Positions 1 to 10,625 of a stretch of 39,610 nt of DNA are shown piece after piece. The stretch is from positions 1 through 39,610 of the forward strand of contig JAMNZA010000021.1 of the NCBI GenBank assembly GCA_023622545.1. The letters are read 5' to 3'. The notes below the pieces were generated by a model, which searched no databases, was not told the origin of the DNA, and saw only the letters and a program-made list of their open reading frames with translations. Each line of letters opens with the position of its first letter. Within the stretch, counting starts at the first letter, position 1. A program made the translations under genes and the position numbers. The DNA is from Methanobacteriota archaeon. Its GTDB lineage: Archaea; Methanobacteriota_B; Thermococci; Methanofastidiosales; Methanofastidiosaceae.

Positions 1-243
1 ATACATATAAAGTTTTCTAGAATAATCTAATAACTTGGTAATATCCATCCTTATCAATTAAAAGTTTCATAGTTATAAGTTTCAATATTATATTTAAAGA
101 TAGATTTTATAAATTAAACATTTATTTGATTTTTTTACATATTTTATTTCAAAAGAAATATATTACATTTTTAATAAGTAAAATGTCACGAAATTAACAT
201 TAATCTTATATATCTTTTAATGTTCTTTAATAAAGGGGTTTTA

Positions 244-1431
244 ATGAATATTATTGACGGAGGAATCACGAAAGTCAAAGGAATTAAAGGACAAGGCATT
301 CATGCTGGATTTAAAAAAGAAAAATTGGATTTCATGATCATCTATTCTGAAAGAGAATGTAATGCTGCTGGAGTCTTTACAAAGAATAAAGCGGCTGCTG
401 CACCTGTTGTTATTGACCGTGAATTTCTTTTAGATGGAAAAGCACAAGCGATAGTTTGCAATAGTGGATTTGCAAATGCTTGTACAGGTAAAGAAGGTTT
501 AGGGGATGCCCTATTAACTGCAGAATTAGTATCTAATAAACTAAAAATAAAAAAAGAGAATTGTCTAGTTTTTTCTACAGGAGTAATTGGAATCCCTATA
601 CCGATGGAAATTATGAAAAATGCAATTGAGAAAACTATACCAAAATTAGAGAGTTCAGCATACGCATCAGAAAACATTGCAACTGCAATTCTTACAACAG
701 ATCTTGTTAAAAAAGAAATTACGATAGAAAATGATGGTTATTTGATATCTGGAATAACAAAAGGAAGTGGTATGATCCATCCAAATATGGCAACTATGTT
801 ATGTTACATATTTACTGATGCAGATATTTCTTCGGATATTTTAAAAGAATCACTTGCTTCCTCTGTTAATAAATCTTTTAATAGAATATCCGTTGATGGT
901 GATACTAGTACTAATGATTCAGTTGTTATTTTGGCAAATGGTGTTTCAGGAGTCAAAGTAAATTCAGAGGTTAAAATTGAAAGTTTTAAGAAAGCTTTAG
1001 ATTTTGTATGCATAGAACTTGCTAAAAAGATTGCACGGGACGGAGAAGGTGCAACAAAACTAATAGAATGTGAATGTATAGGTGCACTAACACAAGAAGA
1101 TGCTGATTTGGCCTCAAAGTCAGTGATATCTTCTAGTTTAGTCAAATCTGCAATATTTGGAGAGGACCCTAATTGGGGCAGAATTGTGGCCGCAGTTGGT
1201 TACTCTGGTGCAGAGATGGATCTTTCCAAAGTTGATGTCAAGTTAGGTGACTTGATGATTGTAAAAGATGGAAAGGGCACAGGTATCCCAAAGGACGAAT
1301 CTAGAAAAGAATTACAAAATGATTTTGTTAAAATACTTATCAATCTTAATCTTGGAGATTATTCGTCAAAATCTTGGGGTTGTGATCTTTCCTATGATTA
1401 TGTTGAAATTAATGCAGAATATCATACTTAA
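244..1431 (+). CDS. argJ: Bifunctional ornithine acetyltransferase / N-acetylglutamate synthase
   Basis: ORF contains ArgJ hallmarks (TKGSGMIHPNMATML autoproteolysis site, GEDPNWGRI). Start placed at the internal ATG (MNIIDGG) after GGGG. Confidence 0.95.
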   Translation: MNIIDGGITKVKGIKGQGIHAGFKKEKLDFMIIYSERECNAAGVFTKNKAAAAPVVIDREFLLDGKAQAIVCNSGFANACTGKEGLGDALLTAELVSNKLKIKKENCLVFSTGVIGIPIPMEIMKNAIEKTIPKLESSAYASENIATAILTTDLVKKEITIENDGYLISGITKGSGMIHPNMATMLCYIFTDADISSDILKESLASSVNKSFNRISVDGDTSTNDSVVILANGVSGVKVNSEVKIESFKKALDFVCIELAKKIARDGEGATKLIECECIGALTQEDADLASKSVISSSLVKSAIFGEDPNWGRIVAAVGYSGAEMDLSKVDVKLGDLMIVKDGKGTGIPKDESRKELQNDFVKILINLNLGDYSSKSWGCDLSYDYVEINAEYHT

Positions 1432-1440
1432 GGTGAGATA

Positions 1441-2613
1441 ATGAATTTAGAAGAAGCAAAAAATCTTGAAAGTAATTATGTTTTTAATACTTATGGTAGA
1501 TTCCCATTAGTCGTAGAAAAAGGTGAAGGATGCTATCTTTATTCAACTGAGGGGAAAAAATATCTAGATTTTTTATCAGGTATAGCTGTTAATTCTCTTG
1601 GGCATAGTCACCCCAAGATAGTAAAAACAGTTTGTGAGCAAGCTAAAAAAACTATTCATGTAAGTAATTTCTATCATATCCCTTCTCAATATCTTTTAGG
1701 TAAGAAATTATGTGAAATCTCAGGATTAGATCGTGCATTCTTTTGCAATAGTGGTGCTGAAGCAAATGAGGGCGCAATAAAACTTGCAAGAAGATACCAA
1801 TCCCAAAAGGGCAAAGATGAAATAATGTATTTCTCTCATTCCTTCCATGGGAGAACTATCACTACATTAATGGCAACTGATAAAGATAAATACAGAGCTG
1901 GATTTGGACCTTTTCCACCCGGATTTGTTAAAGCAGAATTTAATGATATAAATGATGTCCTAGAGAAAGTGACAAATAAAACAGCAGCTTTTCTTGTTGA
2001 ACCAATCCAAGGGGAAGGTGGCATAAACATTTCCTCAAAAGAATTTATGAAAACTCTCTCAGACCTTAGGGACGACAAAGGAATTCTAATTATTTTTGAT
2101 GAAGTACAATGCGGCATCGGAAGAACTGGAAAATGGTTTGCATTCCAAGACTATGATATTAAACCTGACATAATGACATTGGCTAAGGCACTTGGTGCTG
2201 GGATACCTATAGGGGCTATTGTTGCAAAGAAAGAAATATCAGATGTATTAAAACCAGGGGATCATGGAACTACATTTGGTGGGAATCCATTGGCAACAAC
2301 TGTTGCTTTATCTGTCTTAGATGTAATTGAATCTGAGAAACTAATAAATAATTCCAATAATATGGGAAAATACCTCATGAAAGAATTATCTTTTATGAAA
2401 AACTATCCAAATGTAAAAGATATCAGAGGTATTGGACTGATGATAGGAATAGAATTTGAAGATCTTTGTAGCGACTTTGTAAAGAATTGCTTCGATAATA
2501 ATCTTTTGATAAATTGTACAAGGGATAAAGTAATACGACTTGTTCCACCCCTTATAGTAACAGAGAAAGAAATAGATGAAGCAATTTCAATAATGAAAAA
2601 ATCAAAGAAATAA
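1441..2613 (+). CDS. argD: Acetylornithine aminotransferase family (class III aminotransferase)
   Basis: SGIAVNSLGHSHP, FCNSGAEANEGAIKLAR, FDEVQCGIGRTGK, TFGGNPLA motifs; directly downstream of argJ. Confidence 0.93.
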   Translation: MNLEEAKNLESNYVFNTYGRFPLVVEKGEGCYLYSTEGKKYLDFLSGIAVNSLGHSHPKIVKTVCEQAKKTIHVSNFYHIPSQYLLGKKLCEISGLDRAFFCNSGAEANEGAIKLARRYQSQKGKDEIMYFSHSFHGRTITTLMATDKDKYRAGFGPFPPGFVKAEFNDINDVLEKVTNKTAAFLVEPIQGEGGINISSKEFMKTLSDLRDDKGILIIFDEVQCGIGRTGKWFAFQDYDIKPDIMTLAKALGAGIPIGAIVAKKEISDVLKPGDHGTTFGGNPLATTVALSVLDVIESEKLINNSNNMGKYLMKELSFMKNYPNVKDIRGIGLMIGIEFEDLCSDFVKNCFDNNLLINCTRDKVIRLVPPLIVTEKEIDEAISIMKKSKK

Positions 2614-2952
2614 TTATCCTTGAATTTCGAGTATAGTTGCTGCAATATCTCCTTTATTTTTTATTAAAATTGATTTTGCTTTTTCTTTATCTACACCTGT
2701 TTGGGAAACAACTAAATCTATATCATCTTCATTTATTTTAATTTCTAATTCCTTGATTTCTTCTCTATAGTTCCCAGTAAGCTGATACGTTTTTTGTCCC
2801 ATCATTGTAGTTTCAGTTACTTGAGGATTTTCAAAGATAATTTGTTTACCTTTAGTAAAAATAATAACTTTTTCTGCAGATATGTCCTTTGTTGAAACAC
2901 CCATTTGTTTCATCATTTTCTGCATTTTTCTCTGATCAATTTTTGGATACAT
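2614..2952 (-). CDS. nac: Nascent polypeptide-associated complex protein (archaeal NAC-alpha)
   Basis: N-terminal NAC-type sequence followed by C-terminal UBA-like segment (DIDLVVSQTGVDKEKAKSILIKNKGDIAATILEIQG). Confidence 0.9.
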   Translation of the reverse strand: MYPKIDQRKMQKMMKQMGVSTKDISAEKVIIFTKGKQIIFENPQVTETTMMGQKTYQLTGNYREEIKELEIKINEDDIDLVVSQTGVDKEKAKSILIKNKGDIAATILEIQG

Positions 2953-3000
2953 GAAATCACCTAAAAAATAGAAAGAAAATAAAATTATAAAGTTTACTAT

Positions 3001-4635
3001 TTATTTTTTCTTTCTTCTGGAGAGGAGGTAATAAGCAAATGCTGAACCAGCAAGCACTGTAGGCAACTCAAAACCCGGTACACCTTTGGGAACTGATGGG
3101 CTATCCTTGATTGTAGCGTACATTACATCTTGGCCTGTGCCACCTTTATCATCTGTAACAGTCAAAGTTAATTTATATGTCCCTGGATTGGTATATTTAT
3201 GTAAAGGTTCTGCATCATTTGAAGAAGTTCCATCGCCAAAATCCCATTTGTAAGCTACTATATTACCATCTTCATCTGTTGATTTTGTTCCATCAAAGTG
3301 GATTGCATCTCCAACTTTTGCTTCTAAATCAGCTCCTGCATTAGCTAATGGAAATTTGTTTGTTGACTGAGTTGTAATAGTATCTGTTTGTGATGGTGTT
3401 GTAGTTTGAACATTTTTATCAGGTGCATCACCTGCTGTGGCCAATGTAGCTGTACTAAAGAAACAGACAGAGTTACTGGTTTTCATTTCTTGATTTCCGC
3501 CCATAAAATTACCTGAACCCCCGAATAGACCTTTTCCATCGTCAGCTACTTGTATTGACCAGAAATAGTTCTCAGGATTTGTTTTTGACCATAGTTTTTG
3601 ACCGTTCCAATTTAACAAATAATAGCTGTCCCTATCTGCCCCTGCCGCTATATATTCTCCTTTTGGAGATATATCAACAAAATTTACCTCACCATTTGCT
3701 TTGTATCCCCATAATTTTGTTCCTTCGGTGTTGAAAAGTAAGATATTCCCATCCTTTCCGCCTGCTACTAAGTAGCTACCTGTATTTGTTATTGAAAGCC
3801 CGCTAACTGCTTTACTGTTTTTGTAATCGAGTTTAAGATTTCCATTCTTATCGATTAGGTATATATGACCAGAATCTGTTCCAACTCCAACATAAGGGCC
3901 TGTCATGCTTAGGACTAACTTCAAGGGCATTCCATTCACTGAATAGGTCCATAAAACATCACCTGTTGTATTGAAAAGGTACACAGTCTTTTCTGAACTG
4001 GTAACTATATATCTCCCCGCCACCTCAATATCCGTTATCGTGCTGTCTGCCTTATATTTCCACAAAAGTTTCCCCTGTGTATCTATGACATAAAGTGTAT
4101 CAGCTGCCCCAGCAAGAACTTGTGAAGATGTTTCTGATATGGCAAGTATTTTAGTTTCTTGTTGAGTTATATATGTCCACAAAGGATTACAGCTTCTATC
4201 AATAACTGGTGGTTTAGGAGGTTTTGGTGGCATAAGCATTTGATAAGTTTTTGTTTGGCCTTTGGTAAAGGATACTGCTTCAAAAATTTTTACAGAAGCA
4301 AGTGTTGAATCTACTATACCTGAATTATCATAGAATTCAACGGCATTGTAAGTTCCAACAACTGTATACCTTCCATCTTGGCTAAATAGAATTGATGATG
4401 CTCTCTTTTGACACGCCCATATAGTTCCGTCTTCCGTACATATGAATATATCAGGTAACTCTCCAACTACAGCTGCTGCTGTATATATCCCATTAGATAC
4501 TAAAGACAAACTTCTAACTGTGTCAGGCACACTGTAACAAAAAGTATCTGTTTCTTCTCCAGTTACATTTAATACTGAAATCGTCATTAAAAGAAGCAAT
4601 GATGAGCTTATCAGTTTAAATTTTTTTTTCTGCAT
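3001..4635 (-). CDS. Secreted PQQ/WD40-like beta-propeller protein with PKD domain and C-terminal PGF-CTERM-like sorting signal
   Basis: Signal peptide; repeated blades (LLWKYKADSTITDIEVAGRYIVTSSEKTVYLFN...); PKD domain (AYKWDFGDGTSSNDAEPLHKYTNPGTYKLTLTVTDDKGG); C-term PGFELPTVLAGSAFAYYLLSRRKKK. Start moved to ATG at 4635. Confidence 0.85.
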   Translation of the reverse strand: MQKKKFKLISSSLLLLMTISVLNVTGEETDTFCYSVPDTVRSLSLVSNGIYTAAAVVGELPDIFICTEDGTIWACQKRASSILFSQDGRYTVVGTYNAVEFYDNSGIVDSTLASVKIFEAVSFTKGQTKTYQMLMPPKPPKPPVIDRSCNPLWTYITQQETKILAISETSSQVLAGAADTLYVIDTQGKLLWKYKADSTITDIEVAGRYIVTSSEKTVYLFNTTGDVLWTYSVNGMPLKLVLSMTGPYVGVGTDSGHIYLIDKNGNLKLDYKNSKAVSGLSITNTGSYLVAGGKDGNILLFNTEGTKLWGYKANGEVNFVDISPKGEYIAAGADRDSYYLLNWNGQKLWSKTNPENYFWSIQVADDGKGLFGGSGNFMGGNQEMKTSNSVCFFSTATLATAGDAPDKNVQTTTPSQTDTITTQSTNKFPLANAGADLEAKVGDAIHFDGTKSTDEDGNIVAYKWDFGDGTSSNDAEPLHKYTNPGTYKLTLTVTDDKGGTGQDVMYATIKDSPSVPKGVPGFELPTVLAGSAFAYYLLSRRKKK

Positions 4636-4709
4636 AAAATACACCACTTATTTTTAGAATACTAACTTTAAGTATCTTTCTATTAATATCAAGAAGAAGA
4701 ATTATTAAA

Positions 4710-6113
4710 TCAAAAAACAGAATTTATCTTAAATAATTTATTGATATATATCTTAGCCCAAATAAAGGCAGTAATTGAACCTAAAATATTACCTGCAACA
4801 AGTCCCCACCAAGCACCATTAAGTCCTATATTAAAAACAAGTGCAAATAAGTATGCAAAAGGTACTGTCATTACAATAGTTCTGAACAGAGTTACTATCA
4901 AAGAGTTAATTCCTTTTCCAGTTCCTTGAAACATCGCGGAAGAAAACATACCGAAAGCAACAAGAGGATAAAACAAAGAAGTTATTCTAAGAAAGCTTGT
5001 CAAATCTTTAAGAATTCTTATACCTCCTTCAGATTGGGTGAATACTGATGCAATCTGTGGGGCAAAGATAAAAACAAACAAGGATACAAATACTTCCATT
5101 AATAATCCAATTTTTACCGAATATAGATAAGCAATTTCAATTTTTTTTATGTCTTTTCCCCCATATGCTGCGCCCGTTACTGCTGTTACCGCTGTTGCCA
5201 TTCCAATGAGAGGTAATGTTCCAAACATCACAATCCTCCACCCTGAAGTATAGATTGCTATACCATCAGTTCCAGCTACAGAAACGACAATAAGATTTAA
5301 TCCCAAAGTAGAAAATGACATAAGAAGCTGAGATAATGAGAACGGTACACCTACTCTAAGTATATCAAATAGTATCAATTTATTGTATTTGAAATTTGAA
5401 AGATTAATTGTAACATAACTACTCTTTTTTACAAATAGCCAATAGAATAGAATTAGAGCAGACACACCCATGGACAAAACTGATGCCCACGCAGCACCTG
5501 CTACTCCCATCTTAAGAGGATAAATAAATATCGGATCTAGTATTATATTAAGAATTGATCCAAACGACATTGCATACATTGATCTTTTAGCGTCCCCTTC
5601 CCCTCTAAGAATGGAATTAGCAACATTTACAAAGAAGATAAGCAAAGTTCCGGCAAACATAATCTGAGCATAGATTGTGGCATCTTCGATGATACTACCT
5701 GCACCCATTGCCTCAAATATATTTCTAGATAAAAGAACAAATGGTATGGTAAAAATAATCCCAAGAATAAACATTAATACTATTGTATGTCCTGCAACGT
5801 TGTCTGCCTCTTCTTTTTTATGTGAGCCAATATGTCTAGATATAGCAGCACTTCCTCCCATTCCTATTCCACTGCCTATAGACATTATCATGAAAAAGAA
5901 TGGGAAAAAGAATCCTACGGCTGATAACGCATCTGGACCTAAGAATGACACCCACAAAGCATCTGCGAAATTGTAAAGTGTCTGAACTAGCATTGCAATA
6001 ATCATTGGCGTAGATAGTTTTAATATTGCTTTTTTTGGATCCCCTAGTAATGCCTTAATACCTTCTGTATGTTTTTTTGGCTCTTGATTTTCATAACGTT
6101 CTTTAGTTTCCAT
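4710..6113 (-). CDS. MATE family efflux transporter
   Basis: About 12 TM segments, with N-terminal LSTPMIIAMLVQTLYNFADALWVSFLGPDALSAVG typical of MATE proteins. Confidence 0.9.
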   Translation of the reverse strand: METKERYENQEPKKHTEGIKALLGDPKKAILKLSTPMIIAMLVQTLYNFADALWVSFLGPDALSAVGFFFPFFFMIMSIGSGIGMGGSAAISRHIGSHKKEEADNVAGHTIVLMFILGIIFTIPFVLLSRNIFEAMGAGSIIEDATIYAQIMFAGTLLIFFVNVANSILRGEGDAKRSMYAMSFGSILNIILDPIFIYPLKMGVAGAAWASVLSMGVSALILFYWLFVKKSSYVTINLSNFKYNKLILFDILRVGVPFSLSQLLMSFSTLGLNLIVVSVAGTDGIAIYTSGWRIVMFGTLPLIGMATAVTAVTGAAYGGKDIKKIEIAYLYSVKIGLLMEVFVSLFVFIFAPQIASVFTQSEGGIRILKDLTSFLRITSLFYPLVAFGMFSSAMFQGTGKGINSLIVTLFRTIVMTVPFAYLFALVFNIGLNGAWWGLVAGNILGSITAFIWAKIYINKLFKINSVF

Positions 6114-6263
6114 TTGTGAACATCTTCTATAATTAATAGAATTTGAGATAATTAATCTAGTTATAAAGTTATCTTATTTAATGCAAAATACTATAATAAT
6201 TAGATTATGTTATGTCTTAGTGAAAAGATTTAAAATATATTTGTAAATATTAATTTGAGTTAA

Positions 6264-6740
6264 ATGGAAATTGTTAAGATACCTAAAATGGAAAAAGAAG
6301 AGTATGATAAACTTATTTCTGAACAGTATCTCTGTAGAATTGCTTTCAGAGGAGATAAGTACCCTTATATTGCGCCTCTTTTGTACATATTTGATGGGAA
6401 TCATATGTACTTTTTATCAACAAATTACGGAAAAAAAATTAATCTCCTTAAAGATTACCCCCATGTAATTGTAGAGATAGAAAATTATCAAAAAGATTTC
6501 TCTGATTTTAGTTTCATGTCACTATTTGGGAAGATCATTATAGTAAATGACGAAAAAGAAGAAAATATAGTAAGAAATGATTTTGTAAAAATGATAAAAG
6601 AGAGAAAATTATCAAGTAATATAATGATTGCATTGGGACATTCTCCTAACGAATCATTTGAATCTCTAATTAACGAAAAAAGAAATGCTGTTTGGAAACT
6701 TATTGATGTAGAAGAAATTAAAGCGTTTAAACGTGGATAG
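6264..6740 (+). CDS. Pyridoxamine 5'-phosphate oxidase-like FMN-binding protein
   Basis: CRIAFRGDKYPYIAPLLYIFDGNHMYFLST...KINLLKDYPHVIVEIE pattern. Confidence 0.75.
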   Translation: MEIVKIPKMEKEEYDKLISEQYLCRIAFRGDKYPYIAPLLYIFDGNHMYFLSTNYGKKINLLKDYPHVIVEIENYQKDFSDFSFMSLFGKIIIVNDEKEENIVRNDFVKMIKERKLSSNIMIALGHSPNESFESLINEKRNAVWKLIDVEEIKAFKRG

Positions 6741-6741
6741 C

Positions 6742-7722
6742 TTATTCCCAATAATCCCTCACTTCACATGCATTTATATCTTCAATAGATAGTAATTCTG
6801 AAGGATATGGGCCAAAGAAACTTTGATTTTCAAGATATTTTTCATCGAATCTTAATACCCAAGATTTTAAAATATTTGTTGGTACACTCAAAGAGGCTTG
6901 TCCTTTACGATATTTGTCTATTGCATCAAAAAAGAAATCCTTTTCTTTTTTATTTAGGTTATGAGATATATACCCAAATCCATGCAATAAAATATTAATA
7001 TTGGGGGGGCATTTAGGGGGTTTTGAGAGAAGAATAGAAAGATGAGTCTCGTAATTCAGAAGAACTTTTTCAATAGATAAATTTTCTAAATTAGCTACTG
7101 CTCTTCCAAGTTCTCTAGCCTCTTTCTGATTATAGGCCCCAAACAATAATTTATTATAAGTCTGAAATTCAATCAATTTTCTTATAGATTTTGTTTTTTT
7201 AATTTCATTGAATCTCCTTAATGTGTATATTTTTGTTAGAAAATGCTGTTTTATTCTAGAATTGGTCAACCTATATTCATCTTCTATGACAAGATTAGGG
7301 TATTTTTTCAAGACTGCTTTTCCAAAAAAACCTGACCCTTTGGACTCTGTAGGTTGTTGGCCTTTAACTGTATAAATCTTTACATCTTTAATCCCACAAG
7401 AAGGCGATTTTGATTTTAGAATGAATCCTTCGACTTCTGATAAATTTTCCAAAAAGGAATTTGAGAATTCTGTCATATTTGAAGTGATATCCTTTTCAGT
7501 ACTAGGTTGGAATAGTTTAAGGGCACCGTTATATGAAATAATCCTGATAGGATCTCTAGGAATTCCAAGTCCAATTTCAAATTCAGGACAAACTGGAATA
7601 AATTCAACAAACGATTTTAGCTGATTTACAAAATCGCTAGATATCATCTGCCCATTATATCTACAATTATCAAATTCAATGCACTTGCTTACAACAATTC
7701 TTGGTTTTAGAAATTCAGTCAA
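6742..7722 (-). CDS. DUF523 + DUF1722 (YbgA-like) protein
   Basis: N-term RIVVSKCIEFDNCRYNG...VCPEFEIGLGIPRDPIRI (DUF523); C-term HFLTKIYTLRRF...NINILLHGFGYISHNLNKKEKDFF..YRKGQASLSVPTNILKSW (DUF1722). Confidence 0.85.
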   Translation of the reverse strand: MTEFLKPRIVVSKCIEFDNCRYNGQMISSDFVNQLKSFVEFIPVCPEFEIGLGIPRDPIRIISYNGALKLFQPSTEKDITSNMTEFSNSFLENLSEVEGFILKSKSPSCGIKDVKIYTVKGQQPTESKGSGFFGKAVLKKYPNLVIEDEYRLTNSRIKQHFLTKIYTLRRFNEIKKTKSIRKLIEFQTYNKLLFGAYNQKEARELGRAVANLENLSIEKVLLNYETHLSILLSKPPKCPPNINILLHGFGYISHNLNKKEKDFFFDAIDKYRKGQASLSVPTNILKSWVLRFDEKYLENQSFFGPYPSELLSIEDINACEVRDYWE

Positions 7723-7731
7723 ATAATCACT

Positions 7732-8211
7732 TCAATTTTCTAATTTGCCTGCTAGATCCAACATTTCTTTTATCTCTTCTTCTGACGCAAATCCAATTTC
7801 TCTAAATCTTATTATACTCTGTTTGTCTAATAGGAATACATACCCTTTTTTTAAATTATTTATTGATAGATAAGAAACATATTCTTTATAATTCCCATAG
7901 TATGTAATTACATTCTTATGTTTCTCCAATGGTATGCCTGCCCTCATTCCCCCGTCGATAGAACCACGGAATAATCTCCATAAACCATCAAGCATAGGAA
8001 CTTCATAATATGCATAATTACTATCTTTCCCAAATCTATTTCCAAATGGAATTGACCAAGAATCAATCATTTCTTGTGCCCCTCTTACAAAAGCTATTGT
8101 AATTAAAGCTACTTTGCCTTTAGCAACTTCAGGCAATCTTACCTCAGTTTTGGCGAGAGAATAAGCAGTTATGTTAGGGAATATTTTACCAACAATTTCT
8201 TTTTCAGCCAT
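7732..8211 (-). CDS. Thioredoxin-fold/ATP10-like protein (tentative)
   Basis: KGKVALITIAFVRGAQEMIDSW...KKGYVFLLDKQSIIRFREIGFASEEEIKEML resembles redoxin/ATP10-like folds but lacks a CxxC motif. Confidence 0.45.
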   Translation of the reverse strand: MAEKEIVGKIFPNITAYSLAKTEVRLPEVAKGKVALITIAFVRGAQEMIDSWSIPFGNRFGKDSNYAYYEVPMLDGLWRLFRGSIDGGMRAGIPLEKHKNVITYYGNYKEYVSYLSINNLKKGYVFLLDKQSIIRFREIGFASEEEIKEMLDLAGKLEN

Positions 8212-8213
8212 GA

Positions 8214-9578
8214 TTAACTATGTGATATATAATCATTTATCTTTTTCGCATAGGCATCTGCATCAAATTTTCTTTTTAGACCTTTATCATTCATATATCT
8301 AATATTTCCAAAGATATTCCTTTCAATCCAAGGGCGATCATGCTTTCCAAAACACCAAGCTACTCCTGTGTAGCCATTTGTGTCTCGACCATCTAGCTCA
8401 TACTTGTCATTTAAATAAACTAAGATCTCATAAGCTTCTTTAGGGGATTTTACCCACTCAATTACTTTCTTACCCCAATACATCCTCATATACCCATGCA
8501 TTTTTCCCGTATAAATCATTTCATTTTGAGCTGCATTCCAGTATGGATCATGTGTATTTGCCTTTTCAAAATCTTTCTTAGAATAGATATATTCACGAGG
8601 ATCGTTCTCATGAAGTATTAAAGTTCTTTTACACCAATCAGGTATCCCTTGAATCGAATCATATTGTTGATTATAGTAAACGTAGTTCATAGAAAGTTCT
8701 CTTCTTACGATCAATTCTTCTAGATATGACTCTCCCCCTGGGCTTCCTGAGTCTTGAATTTTCAAGGCTATGAATATAGGAGAAATTTGACCAAAATGCA
8801 AGTAGGGGCTCATTTTTGAGAGATAATCAAGGTTTGGATTATTTCGTAATTCTTCATATCTATCAAGTTTTTTCTTTATAAATAATTCAAGATGACTATT
8901 AGCCTCAGATGTTCCACCAATTAGATCATTTGATAATTTTACATTCTTTTCTATTTTAAGAGAATTAATAATATCTTTAATATCTTCTAAATTTAAAGAT
9001 TCTATTTCGATTGAAGTCGAATTTATCCTGGGTTTGTTTCTTTCTATTAGTACAAGGTATTGATCGATTATTTTCTTTATTTTTGGCCTAATAGTTGCTG
9101 CGGCATATTCTTCTTTATTGGATACTGTAGCCACGGGAAGAACAGTATTTGTTTCAACTTCTATTAGAGGGGAATCTATATTTTTAGAAACATACTCCCT
9201 CCAATCTCTTTCAACTCTTAGGTATCCTTTATCAACTATTACAAGTGAGGCGTCTCTAGAAGTTTCTACTGCCCCTATATTGGGCAAAGATCTTTGGATG
9301 ACAAATTTAATACCAATCTTCTCTAATGATTTTTGAACTTCATATAGCCCTTCAAGCATGAAAGAATAGTCCCTTATATTAGCATTAGGAAATTTATTCG
9401 TTAATCCAAAGAATACAACAAGTGGCTTCTTAAGTGAGTTTGCTTTTAAAATTGAATATTCCAATGCATGATTGTATTGAGTGCGATGAGAGGATTGCAT
9501 CCAATATAATACATAATCTCCCTGTCTTTCAACTTTATTGTTAAGATATTTTATTCTTTCATTTTGAATCAACAGCAC
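8214..9578 (-). CDS. phr: Class II CPD deoxyribodipyrimidine photolyase
   Basis: YLEELIVRRELSMNYVYYN...PDWCKRTL...THDPYWNAAQNEMIYTGKMHGYMRMYWGKKVIEW; C-terminal DGRDTNGYTGVAWCFGKHDRPW. Confidence 0.93.
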   Translation of the reverse strand: MLLIQNERIKYLNNKVERQGDYVLYWMQSSHRTQYNHALEYSILKANSLKKPLVVFFGLTNKFPNANIRDYSFMLEGLYEVQKSLEKIGIKFVIQRSLPNIGAVETSRDASLVIVDKGYLRVERDWREYVSKNIDSPLIEVETNTVLPVATVSNKEEYAAATIRPKIKKIIDQYLVLIERNKPRINSTSIEIESLNLEDIKDIINSLKIEKNVKLSNDLIGGTSEANSHLELFIKKKLDRYEELRNNPNLDYLSKMSPYLHFGQISPIFIALKIQDSGSPGGESYLEELIVRRELSMNYVYYNQQYDSIQGIPDWCKRTLILHENDPREYIYSKKDFEKANTHDPYWNAAQNEMIYTGKMHGYMRMYWGKKVIEWVKSPKEAYEILVYLNDKYELDGRDTNGYTGVAWCFGKHDRPWIERNIFGNIRYMNDKGLKRKFDADAYAKKINDYISHS

Positions 9579-9722
9579 ACCTATAAGTAAAATAGTTTCT
9601 AATATAGATATTTTTCGGTTAATTCGATTAATAAAGATAAATTACTTATCAATGTTGATTCTTTAATAATCTAGAAAACAGCTAACAGTTACATTTAATA
9701 ATATCCAATCAAATCATTATAT

Positions 9723-10625
9723 GTGAAAAGACTTAATCTGCCAATTTTGATTCTTTTTTTTATTGTATTTTTTTCTTTAATGGCTAGAGCATCGTGCGAA
9801 GAAGCTAATAGTATTTACATAAAGATTTACGACGATGGAAATGCATTGTGGACGCTTGAAACAAGATTTGAACTAAAAACACAAGAGGATGTTAATTTTT
9901 TCAATGACTACGTTTCTGTTTTAGAAGAGGACCGGGATATTATAATTCAAGGAAAAAAAGATTCTTTGCAGGAGATAATAAATACTGTTGCCCATTCATC
10001 GGGCAGAGAAATGAATATTGATAATATTTCTTTAGATTATCAAGTAGTGGATTCTATAAATAAAAAATATGGTTTGGTAAGATTCAAGTTTTTATGGAAA
10101 AACTTTGGACTAAAAGACCAAAACAGTATAATAATAGGCGATGCCTTTAACAAAGGAAGTTACATTAAGGAAGGAGAAGTTCTTTTAATAGAATACCCAG
10201 AAGACTATACAATCTATAGTATCAATCCTGAACCCACTGAGAAAAGAGACAGATCATTATTTTGGTATGGCCCAAAAATCTTTATGGAAAATGAGCCCAA
10301 TATATTCTTGAAAAAGAGTTCAATATTTAATTCATCAATTATAATTATCTTTGGATTTATAGTTTTACCCTCAATAATAATCCTAATCATATACCTTATT
10401 ACAAATAAAAAAAAGAAAAATCTTCCAATATTAATGTCTGATGTAGATAAGATTAAAAATATTCTAAAATCATCGGGGGGCAAATGTTTTCAAAACGATG
10501 TAGTTGCACAATCAGGTTTATCAAAGTCCAAAGTAAGCCAAATTATTTCTGAAATGGAAAAAAATGGAGCGATAGATAAACAGAAATACGGTAAGAATAA
10601 TCTAATAATCCTAAAATCAAAATAA
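9723..10625 (+). CDS. Membrane-anchored protein with extracytoplasmic domain, one TM and cytoplasmic winged-HTH domain
   Basis: Signal peptide, TM (IFNSSIIIIFGFIVLPSIIILIIYLIT), then wHTH (VDKIKNILKSSGGKCFQNDVVAQSGLSKSKVSQIISEMEKNGAIDKQKYGKNNLIIL). GTG start. Confidence 0.75.
   Translation: MKRLNLPILILFFIVFFSLMARASCEEANSIYIKIYDDGNALWTLETRFELKTQEDVNFFNDYVSVLEEDRDIIIQGKKDSLQEIINTVAHSSGREMNIDNISLDYQVVDSINKKYGLVRFKFLWKNFGLKDQNSIIIGDAFNKGSYIKEGEVLLIEYPEDYTIYSINPEPTEKRDRSLFWYGPKIFMENEPNIFLKKSSIFNSSIIIIFGFIVLPSIIILIIYLITNKKKKNLPILMSDVDKIKNILKSSGGKCFQNDVVAQSGLSKSKVSQIISEMEKNGAIDKQKYGKNNLIILKSK

Noticed and set aside
342-1145. Minus-strand ORFs (111 aa and 113 aa) inside argJ
   Set aside because: Antisense shadow ORFs of a clear conserved gene; no RBS or recognisable domain.
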